Shown here: positions 1 to 5,126 of the stretch, piece by piece
Position numbering within the stretch: the first letter of the stretch is position 1
Layout: each line of letters opens with the position of its first letter
The notes under the pieces: generated by a model
What the model was told of the DNA's origin: nothing
Databases searched by the model: none
Seen by the model: the letters and a program-made list of their open reading frames with translations, nothing else
Program-made: the position numbers and the translations under genes
Source: JBICHM01 sp043101835
GTDB taxonomy: Bacteria > Planctomycetota > Phycisphaerae > Phycisphaerales > UBA1924
Assembly (NCBI GenBank): GCA_043101835.1
Contig: JBICHM010000285.1
Coordinates: forward strand, 1 to 5,126
Direction: 5' to 3'
DNA: 5,126 nt

Positions 1-1066
1 AGTCCCGCGCGACGGGCGCACCGATCGTCGCCACGCCGTCGCGCAGCGCGACGGAGGTCCCGAAGCGTCCCCAGGACTCCCCCGCCGGACCGGCGATGCG
101 TTCGCGCACCCGCCACACGTCCGCGTTCACGCGCGCAAGCACAAAGACGCTGCCCGCTTCGGGGCCATCGGCCGGGTCGTACGGGGCGCCGACGAGCACG
201 CAGTCGCCCTCGGCGGCGAGGCTCGAGCCGAACCGCAGGGCGGTGGCGCTGGAGAGCGCCCCCGGATCAAGCGACCCCGCCCAGACCCACGGGCTTCCTG
301 GAGCGCTCGCGATGAAACGGTGCACGACGCCGCGCGCCGGAGCGCCGGCCCGGTTCGTGCCCGGGGCGCCGACGAAGAGGCTGTCGCCGGTGATCGCCAG
401 CGCTGCGCCGAGGCCGAGTTCGGGGGTCGCCTCGGGCGCGCTGAGTCGCTGTCGGAGCGTCCAGCCGTCGTCGGTGCGTTGGTAGTGGAAGACGGCGCCG
501 GTGCGCACGCCGCGCACAACGGCGTCGGTGGCGCCAACAAAGGCATGGTCGCCCCGGATCAGGACCGATGCGCCAAAGCGGAAGACATCGGCGGGCGGCG
601 AGAGCACGGTGTCGATGCGCCAGCCGGCGTGCTCGTCGCGCTCGAAGAGGTAGACGCGCCCGGCGCTGCCGGGCGTGCGCGAGAGACCATCCCGACCGCC
701 GGTGATGGCGCGTGCGCCGTCGATGTCGGCGCTGACGAAGCGCGTCCACGAGGCCGCGAAACCGAGGTGCGCCAGCGGGATCTTGGTGCGCGTCTCGACG
801 CCGAGGGCGTCGCGCTCGAGGAAGATCGCGGCGCCGCCGGCGGGCGAGCCGTCGTGATCCGTCCCAGCGACGACGAGCACGGTGTCGTCATCGCCGGCGA
901 CAGCTTCGCCGAATCGATCGCCGGCGGGGTCGCCGGGAGGATCGATGCGCTCACCGACGAGCCAGACGCCCGAGGCTGGCGCGCCGATGGCGAGGGCGCC
1001 AAGCAGCGCAGCGGCCCGGGTGAGAGCGCAGAAACAACGCGAACGGCGGCAAAATCGTGTGGGCAT
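1..1066 (-). CDS. Exported FG-GAP repeat protein (beta-propeller-like), 3'-truncated by window edge
   Basis: The frame opens at an ATG at 1066 and stays open to the left edge, giving 355 residues with no stop, so the C-terminus is missing. The N-terminus is a Sec signal peptide: Arg-rich residues 1-17, a hydrophobic core at about 18-28, and an Ala-Pro-Ala (29-31) cleavage site. The rest is repeats of about 54-61 residues with the pattern RFG-x-S/A-V-A, then GD..LVGAP, then G.V..F.R, then W...Q.L. Phe-Gly or equivalent positions fall near 52, 110 (degenerate), 164, 218 (Leu-Gly), 279 and 335, so at least six blades are visible. FG-GAP repeats of this kind build beta-propellers in surface or secreted proteins, often for binding or adhesion; no enzymatic motif is seen. 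Canonical DxDxDG calcium loops are mostly absent. No Shine-Dalgarno sequence precedes the ATG, so the start rests on the signal peptide. The ligand is unknown. The gene is divergent from the peptidase operon. Confidence 0.88.
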   Translation of the reverse strand, partial: MPTRFCRRSRCFCALTRAAALLGALAIGAPASGVWLVGERIDPPGDPAGDRFGEAVAGDDDTVLVVAGTDHDGSPAGGAAIFLERDALGVETRTKIPLAHLGFAASWTRFVSADIDGARAITGGRDGLSRTPGSAGRVYLFERDEHAGWRIDTVLSPPADVFRFGASVLIRGDHAFVGATDAVVRGVRTGAVFHYQRTDDGWTLRQRLSAPEATPELGLGAALAITGDSLFVGAPGTNRAGAPARGVVHRFIASAPGSPWVWAGSLDPGALSSATALRFGSSLAAEGDCVLVGAPYDPADGPEAGSVFVLARVNADVWRVRERIAGPAGESWGRFGTSVALRDGVATIGAPVARD

Positions 1067-1098
1067 GCGGCCGGAACTATCGGCGCGCAGAAAGCATT

Positions 1099-1116
1099 CA
1101 CGACACCGGGGTCGTG
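1099..1116. promoter_or_regulatory. 18-bp near-perfect palindrome, candidate operator
   Basis: The sequence CACGACACCGGGGTCGTG is a dyad with eight of nine base pairs complementary; only 1105/1110 mismatches. It starts 32 nt upstream of the FG-GAP start codon and ends 179 nt upstream of the peptidase start codon. Its length and symmetry suit a dimeric repressor or activator site. It could also fold as a hairpin in the FG-GAP leader, although a zero-loop dyad of this type is more typical of a protein-binding site. No regulator family is recognised from the motif. Short dyads are common by chance in GC-rich DNA. Confidence 0.35.
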
Positions 1117-1223
1117 CGCCGGAGTTCTCGGCCCTTCGGCTGCATCGCGCGCCGAATCGGGCCGAAATCTCCGGGGAGCGCCGCCACCCGCGGGGCGTCC
1201 CACGGGTATATCCGGACGCGGCG

Positions 1224-1246
1224 GCGCCGAGGAGCGGTCTCGGTGC
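1224..1246 (+). other. Hairpin in peptidase leader
   Basis: GCGCCGAG (1224-1231) can pair with CTCGGTGC (1239-1246) across a 7-nt loop, with one G-U pair. It lies 49 nt before the peptidase start. There is no following T-run, so it is not a canonical terminator. GC-rich DNA forms such stems by chance. Confidence 0.2.
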
Positions 1247-1263
1247 GCCCCGCGGAGCGAGCG

Positions 1264-1283
1264 GGCCCCGGCCAAGCCGGGCC
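1264..1283 (+). promoter_or_regulatory. GC-only hairpin immediately before the peptidase ribosome binding site
   Basis: CCCGGC (1267-1272) pairs perfectly with GCCGGG (1276-1281) around a CAA loop. GG (1264-1265) with CC (1282-1283) extends the stem past one bulged C. The stem ends directly against the weak Shine-Dalgarno GAGAG (1284-1288), and the start codon follows 12 nt after the stem. It could affect ribosome access or mRNA stability. No T-tract follows, so it is not an intrinsic terminator. The regulatory role is inference only. Confidence 0.3.
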
Positions 1284-1295
1284 GAGAGCGAAAGC

Positions 1296-3677
1296 ATGGT
1301 GAGTGTGCGTATGCAGTGGTTGATCGCCGCCGGTGTGGTCGCCTTCGCGTCGACAAGCGCGATGGCCCAGGGTTGGAAGAGCGACAAGTACGGGCAGGAG
1401 GACAAGTTTCGCCAGCTCGACGAGGTGCTTCCGACGCCAAACATGTTCCGCACAGCCAGCGGGGCGCCGGGCCCGATGTACTGGCAGCAGGAGGCGGATT
1501 TCGTCATCGACGCGACGCTCGATGACGAGAACCAACGCCTCAGCGGCACGGCGACGGTTACCTATCGCAACCACTCGCCGGACACGCTGACCTACCTGTG
1601 GATGCAGCTCGATCGCAACCGCTTCACACCCGACAGCGACGAGCAGCTGACCGACACCGCCGAGGATCTCGAGCGCGTGCCGTTTCAGACGCTCGAACGG
1701 TGGCTGGCGCGCCAGACCTTCGACGGCGGGTACGACATCAGCCGCGTCGTCGACAGCCGGGGCGTGGCGCTCGACCACACCATCGTGAAGACGATGATGC
1801 GCATCGACCTGCCGCGCCCGCTGAAGCCGGGGGACTCGTTCACCTTCACGGTGGACTGGTCGTTCAACATCAACGACACGGCGCTGATCAACTCGCGCAC
1901 CGGCGCCGAGTTCTTCGAGGAGGACGGGAACTGGCTGTACGAGATGGCCCACTGGTTCCCGCGCATGGCGGCGTACACCGACTACGCCGGCTGGCAGCAC
2001 AAGCAGTTCCTGGGTCGCGGTGAGTTCACGCTGGAGTTCGGCGACTACACGGTCAACCTGACCGTGCCCGACGACCACATCGTCGCGGCGACGGGTGAGC
2101 TGCAGAACCCCGACGAGGTGCTGACCGATGCGCAGCGCCGGCGCCTGCAGGAGGCGAAGACGGCCGCGAAGCCCGTCTTCATCGTGACGCAGGAGGAGGC
2201 GGAGGCCAACGAGCAGACCGCGCCGACAGGCACGAAGACCTGGACCTTCTTTGCCGAGAATGTGCGTGACTTCGCCTTCGCCAGCAGCCGCAAGTTCCTG
2301 TGGGACGCGATGGGCCACGATGTCGACGGCAACCAGGTGATGGCGATGTCCTTCTACCCGAAGGAGGGCGAGCCGCTGTGGAGCCGGTACTCCACGCACG
2401 CGATCATCCACACGCTGAATGTGTACTCGCGCTACTCGTTCCGCTACCCGTACCCGGTCGCGATCAGCGTGAACGGGCCGGTGGGCGGGATGGAGTACCC
2501 GATGATCTGCTTCAACGGCCCGCGCCCCGAGGAGGACGGCACCTACACGGCGCGGACGAAGTACGGGCTGATCAGCGTGATCATTCACGAGGTCGGGCAC
2601 TTCTACTTCCCGATGATCGTGAACTCCGACGAGCGGCAGTGGACGTGGATGGACGAGGGGATCAACACTTTCCTGCAGTTCCTCGCCGAGCAGGAGTGGG
2701 AGGACGAGTATCCGAGCCGGCGCGGCGAGCCGCAGGACATCACCGGGTTCATGGCGAGCCGGTATCAGGTCCCGATCATGACCAACAGCGAGTCGCTGCT
2801 GCAGTTCGGCGCCAACGCGTACGCGAAGCCAGCGACGGCGCTGAACATCCTGCGCGAGACGATCCTCGGGCGGGAGCTCTTCGACTTCGCCTTCCGCGAG
2901 TACTCGCGCCGGTGGATGTTCAAGCGCCCGGAGCCGGCGGACTTCTTCCGCACGATGGAGGACGCCTCGGGCGTCGATCTCGATTGGTTCTGGCGTGGCT
3001 GGTTCTACACGACGGACCACGTCGACATCGCGATCGACGATGTGCGCCTGTTCACGATCGATACGCAAGACCCGGCCGTCGAGAAGCAGCGCCGGAAGCG
3101 CGAGCGCGACGCCGAGCCGACGACGAAGAGCACGGAGCGCAACGCCGAGCTTCCCAAGCGCACCGACGACTACCCCGAGCTGCTCGACTTCTACAACAAG
3201 TTCGACGAGCTGGACGTCACCCCCAAGGATCGTCGCGACTTCGAGCGCTACCTCGAGGGCCTCTCCGACGAGGAGCGCGACATGCTGAAGCTCGACACGA
3301 ACTTCTACATCGTGGAGCTCTCCAACAAGGGCGGGCTTGTTATGCCCGTCATCCTCGAGGCGCACTACACAGACGGCTCGACGCAGGAGGTGCGGATTCC
3401 CGCCGAGATCTGGCGGCGCAATCACGAGCGTGTCAGCACGATGATCATGAGCGACAAGACGCTCGAGCGCATCGTGCTCGACCCGCACCTGGAGACGGCC
3501 GACACGGAGCTCTCGAACAACCACTATCCGCCGCGCATCGACGAGAGCCGCTTCGAGCTCTTCAAGCGCAACTTCGACCGACCCAACCCGATGCAGGAAG
3601 CCAACCGCGAGGCCGAGCGCGAGAAGAAGGACGCTGAAGCGAGCGAGGAGGGCTCCGGTGACGGCGGCGGCCGCTGA
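1296..3677 (+). CDS. Exported M1-family zinc metallopeptidase (gluzincin aminopeptidase-like)
   Basis: This 793-residue protein should hydrolyse peptides in the periplasm or outside the cell. A signal peptide (1-24, cleavage after Ala-Met-Ala, Gln25 next) is followed by the M1 N-terminal beta domain (about 60-330) and the catalytic domain. The active site is complete: GGMEYP at 397-402 in place of the GAMEN exopeptidase motif, zinc ligands His431 and His435 in HEVGH with Glu432 as general base, third ligand Glu454 exactly 18 residues after His435, and Tyr509 in AYAKP as transition-state tyrosine. After about residue 596 come a charged linker and a C-terminal module (about 620-745, containing GGLVMPVILE and LDPHLETAD), then a charged, Gly-rich tail. 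This resembles exported bacterial M1 proteins better than cytosolic PepN. The ATG at 1296 follows GAGAG (1284-1288) and supplies Arg5 to the signal peptide; ATG 1311 is an alternative. In-frame starts further upstream would run into the FG-GAP gene. Substrate specificity and true aminopeptidase activity are unproven. Confidence 0.94.
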   Translation: MVSVRMQWLIAAGVVAFASTSAMAQGWKSDKYGQEDKFRQLDEVLPTPNMFRTASGAPGPMYWQQEADFVIDATLDDENQRLSGTATVTYRNHSPDTLTYLWMQLDRNRFTPDSDEQLTDTAEDLERVPFQTLERWLARQTFDGGYDISRVVDSRGVALDHTIVKTMMRIDLPRPLKPGDSFTFTVDWSFNINDTALINSRTGAEFFEEDGNWLYEMAHWFPRMAAYTDYAGWQHKQFLGRGEFTLEFGDYTVNLTVPDDHIVAATGELQNPDEVLTDAQRRRLQEAKTAAKPVFIVTQEEAEANEQTAPTGTKTWTFFAENVRDFAFASSRKFLWDAMGHDVDGNQVMAMSFYPKEGEPLWSRYSTHAIIHTLNVYSRYSFRYPYPVAISVNGPVGGMEYPMICFNGPRPEEDGTYTARTKYGLISVIIHEVGHFYFPMIVNSDERQWTWMDEGINTFLQFLAEQEWEDEYPSRRGEPQDITGFMASRYQVPIMTNSESLLQFGANAYAKPATALNILRETILGRELFDFAFREYSRRWMFKRPEPADFFRTMEDASGVDLDWFWRGWFYTTDHVDIAIDDVRLFTIDTQDPAVEKQRRKRERDAEPTTKSTERNAELPKRTDDYPELLDFYNKFDELDVTPKDRRDFERYLEGLSDEERDMLKLDTNFYIVELSNKGGLVMPVILEAHYTDGSTQEVRIPAEIWRRNHERVSTMIMSDKTLERIVLDPHLETADTELSNNHYPPRIDESRFELFKRNFDRPNPMQEANREAEREKKDAEASEEGSGDGGGR
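3645..3652 (+). promoter_or_regulatory. Strong Shine-Dalgarno for the DUF6702-like gene, inside the peptidase gene
   Basis: GAGGAGGG lies 5 nt before the GTG at 3658 and inside the last codons of the peptidase gene. It is the best ribosome binding site in the window. It decides the GTG start and implies translational coupling between the two genes. Confidence 0.8.
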
Positions 3678-4266
3678 TCGGCTGCGCGCCCTCGGCCTGC
3701 TCCTGGCGATCGGGCTTGCGCTCTGCGCGCCGTCGGTCGCCGGCGCGCACCCCTATCACGTGGCGTTCCTCGAAGCGGAGGCGAACCCCGAGACCGAGCG
3801 CCTGCAGGTCGCGATGCGCATCTTCCCGGAGGATCTCGAGCGAGCGCTCGAGCGCATGAGCGAGCGCCGGAGCGTCGACCTCGAACGTGCCGAGGACGTG
3901 GACGAACTGATCACGCGCTACCTGGCCCGCACGGTGCTCCTGCGCGACCCCGACGCCGCGCCCGACGACGCCGAGCTTGCCGAGCCGGAGGCCTCCATCA
4001 TCCATTGGGTGGGCAAGGAACTCGGCGTGCGCCACACGTGGCTGTACTTCGAGGTGGATCTCGGCCGACCCGACGCCGAGGGGCTGGAGATATCCGTGCG
4101 TTCGATGTTCGAAGTCGAGCCGACGCAGGAGAACACGATCCGTTTCCGGCGCGGCGAGGAGCGCGTGACCGTGCGCTGCAACCGGCGCGAGCCGTGGGCG
4201 CTGGTCGATTTCACCCCCGAGCCGGCGCCGGAATCTCCCGACGACGCCGATAGGGAATCACGCTGA
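3658..4266 (+). CDS. Exported DUF6702-like protein, coupled to the M1 peptidase
   Basis: This 202-residue protein starts at GTG 3658, overlapping the peptidase gene by 20 bp behind a strong ribosome binding site. Residues 1-30 form a Sec signal peptide ending Ala-Gly-Ala, so the mature protein should begin HPYH at His31. The body matches my recollection of DUF6702: an opening HP(F/Y)HV followed by a beta strand ending in E, then NPETERLQVAMRIFPEDLE (43-61), a segment with WVGKELGVRHTWLYFE (117-132), and a late NTIRF strand before a conserved C-terminal strand. The family is uncharacterised; I know it mainly from Bacteroidetes, as small exported beta-rich proteins. The only histidines in the mature chain are 31, 34, 116 and 126, and the only cysteine is 174. 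The tail after about 185 is acidic, Pro-rich and probably disordered. The operon suggests a job linked to the exported peptidase. The function is unknown; the family assignment rests on pattern memory, not a search. Confidence 0.85.
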   Translation: MTAAAADRLRALGLLLAIGLALCAPSVAGAHPYHVAFLEAEANPETERLQVAMRIFPEDLERALERMSERRSVDLERAEDVDELITRYLARTVLLRDPDAAPDDAELAEPEASIIHWVGKELGVRHTWLYFEVDLGRPDAEGLEISVRSMFEVEPTQENTIRFRRGEERVTVRCNRREPWALVDFTPEPAPESPDDADRESR

Positions 4267-5094
4267 GGCCAGATCCTTCGGGGCGAGCATGCGCCACCGG
4301 AAGCCATCGGGCGTGGTGGCGGCGCCGGTGCGCGCCAGGTCGATGTAGACGCCCCGCATCCACGTGACGGTGCGCGTCGTCATCGATTCGGGCAGCGCCA
4401 TGAGGCGGATGTTGCTGGCGTCGGTGCGCATGCCGGTCATGGCGATCGGGTGCTCACCGTGGGGGCTGGAGACGCTGAATGGCGGCATGGCGCCGAGCGT
4501 GTCGGGGCCGAGGACGAACCGCACGCCGCGCTCAATGTGATCCTCGGTGAGGATCTCGGTGAACCGCAGCTCGCCGAGGATGCGCCCGGCGATCATCCGT
4601 CCTTCACTCGAAGGCAGCCAGAAGACGAACTGCTGGTTAAGCCGGATGCGCAGCGCACACAGCTCGCGATCGCGCGCGTTGTCGATGACGCTCGGCTCGC
4701 CGGTGACAACCCACGACTCGCCGGCCAGCCGGTCGCGGAACTGGATGTCGGCGGGCAGCTCGTTGAGTTCGCCGGCGTCCCACATAGCGCGGAGCCGATC
4801 GTGCGCCGGGCGCCAGAAGTCCTCGCTGATGTAGAGCAGGTCCTTGTACTCGTCCCACAGCGCACCCTCGCGGCTGGAGGCGAGCATGCGCAGCCACTCC
4901 TCGCCGTTGGCCTTCGCCCAGGCGCGCAGCCCGGCGCAGACGCGCCGGAACCCCTTGTCGCTGAAGGTGCGGCTCAGATCGGTCTGGTCCACCTTGCCGG
5001 TGTCGGCGCGCCGGTTGACCTCGATGCCCAGGCGCGTGGCGAGCGCCTCGTTGGTCTCTTCCGGCTGACGCAGCGCCTCGAGCACGCGATACAT
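4258..5094 (-). CDS. Cytoplasmic protein of unknown function with possible helix-turn-helix N-terminus
   Basis: This 278-residue protein has no signal peptide or membrane segment. The ATG at 5094 follows a good ribosome binding site, and codon use matches the other genes, so it is a real gene. I do not recognise the family. Residues 1-75 look all-helical, with ALATRLGIEV (17-26) and a second segment VDQTDLSRTF (35-44) that together could be a divergent helix-turn-helix; Cro/CI-type conserved positions are not clear. Residues 76-125 are Trp- and acidic-rich helices. From about 126 an alpha/beta module begins with SWVVT (127-131), followed by RIRLNQQFVFWLP (149-161). I loosely recall a similar strand-helix-strand pattern in uncharacterised regulator-like proteins. 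Its end overlaps the DUF6702-like gene tail to tail by 9 bp, so it is not in that operon. It could be a regulator or a defence/stress protein; neither is shown. Confidence 0.82.
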   Translation of the reverse strand: MYRVLEALRQPEETNEALATRLGIEVNRRADTGKVDQTDLSRTFSDKGFRRVCAGLRAWAKANGEEWLRMLASSREGALWDEYKDLLYISEDFWRPAHDRLRAMWDAGELNELPADIQFRDRLAGESWVVTGEPSVIDNARDRELCALRIRLNQQFVFWLPSSEGRMIAGRILGELRFTEILTEDHIERGVRFVLGPDTLGAMPPFSVSSPHGEHPIAMTGMRTDASNIRLMALPESMTTRTVTWMRGVYIDLARTGAATTPDGFRWRMLAPKDLASA

Positions 5095-5099
5095 CGTGA

Positions 5100-5107
5100 T
5101 CCTGCCT
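5100..5107 (-). promoter_or_regulatory. Shine-Dalgarno of the unknown minus-strand gene
   Basis: On the minus strand AGGCAGGA ends 5 nt before the ATG at 5094. It supports that start over internal ones. Only 32 bp upstream of the start are in the window, so the promoter cannot be assessed. Confidence 0.65.
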
Positions 5108-5126
5108 TTCGTGATCCCGCCACGCC

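Larger units (their letters stand above)
1067..1295. other. Divergent intergenic region between FG-GAP gene and peptidase operon
   Basis: This 229-bp stretch separates two divergent signal-peptide genes and must hold both promoters. The plus-strand frame of the peptidase stays open through it, but the reading has Arg/Pro/Gly-rich, non-protein-like composition and overlaps the FG-GAP gene upstream. I therefore treat the region as non-coding. The main AT-rich island is TATATC at 1207-1212, 83 nt before the peptidase start. I see no convincing -35 element at the right spacing on either strand. It contains a palindrome at 1099-1116 and hairpins at 1224-1246 and 1264-1283. Confidence 0.7.

Noticed and set aside
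1207..1212. TATATC as a -10 promoter element for the peptidase operon.
   Set aside because: It is a notable AT-rich island, but no -35-like sequence lies at the expected distance, so I do not call a promoter.
1224..1283. The two leader hairpins as an intrinsic terminator or riboswitch.
   Set aside because: No T-run follows either stem, and no conserved riboswitch core is recognisable. GC-rich DNA yields such stems often.
882..1295. An N-terminal extension of the peptidase frame upstream to the ATG at 882.
   Set aside because: It would overlap the FG-GAP gene on the other strand, has Arg/Pro/Ser-rich composition, and would bury a good signal peptide in the middle of the protein.
559..1440. 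A 293-codon minus-strand open frame.
   Set aside because: It is out of frame with the FG-GAP repeats and crosses the intergenic region into the peptidase gene. Its composition is Ser/Arg/Pro/Ala-rich, as expected of a shadow.
320..1525. A 401-codon plus-strand open frame.
   Set aside because: It is opposite the FG-GAP gene, whose minus-strand translation has clear repeats and a signal peptide. The plus-strand frame has low-complexity Gly/Ala/Arg composition.
1098..3524. An 808-codon open frame on the minus strand, antisense to the peptidase gene.
   Set aside because: It mirrors a highly GC3-biased gene, where stops are rare in the antisense frame. Its translation is rich in Val, His, Arg and Leu with no domain or signal, while the plus strand encodes a complete M1 active site.
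2300..3637. A 445-codon plus-strand open frame inside the peptidase gene.
   Set aside because: It is a +1/+2 shadow with Arg/Ala/Gly-rich, motif-free translation; the zinc-site frame is the real one.
1..5126. Mobile element, CRISPR array, tRNA or rRNA.
   Set aside because: No direct-repeat array, terminal inverted repeats, transposase motif or tRNA-like cloverleaf was seen. Base composition and codon use appear even across all four genes.

Overview
The window is GC-rich, with codons that strongly favour G or C in third positions. It is densely packed with four protein genes. No RNA gene, mobile element, CRISPR array or phage gene is visible. The organism is a high-GC Gram-negative-type bacterium, because three of the four proteins carry Sec signal peptides for export to the periplasm or outside. 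An exported FG-GAP propeller protein beside a DUF6702-like protein would fit Planctomycetota (for example Phycisphaerae) or another environmental lineage. That placement is a weak inference; no phylogenetic marker is present.

Layout. (1) Bases 1-1066, minus strand: the N-terminal 355 residues of an exported FG-GAP-repeat beta-propeller-like protein, cut by the left edge. (2) Bases 1067-1295: a 229-bp divergent intergenic region holding an 18-bp near-perfect palindrome and two GC-rich hairpins. (3) Bases 1296-3677, plus strand: a complete exported M1-family zinc metallopeptidase of 793 residues with all expected active-site residues. (4) Bases 3658-4266, plus strand: a 202-residue exported DUF6702-like protein. 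Its GTG start lies inside the end of the peptidase gene, directly behind a strong Shine-Dalgarno sequence. (5) Bases 4258-5094, minus strand: a 278-residue cytoplasmic protein of unknown function, convergent with and overlapping the previous gene by 9 bp. It has a possible DNA-binding N-terminus.

How the genes work together. The peptidase and the DUF6702-like protein form a tightly coupled two-gene operon, and both products act outside the cytoplasm, so a shared role (peptide processing, or a peptidase and its partner) is a reasonable hypothesis. The FG-GAP gene is divergent and may share regulatory DNA with the operon. Nothing here amounts to a clear new multi-gene system. The best leads are the peptidase/DUF6702 pair, the histidine at the predicted mature N-terminus of the DUF6702-like protein, the unknown gene at the right, and the palindrome between the divergent genes.
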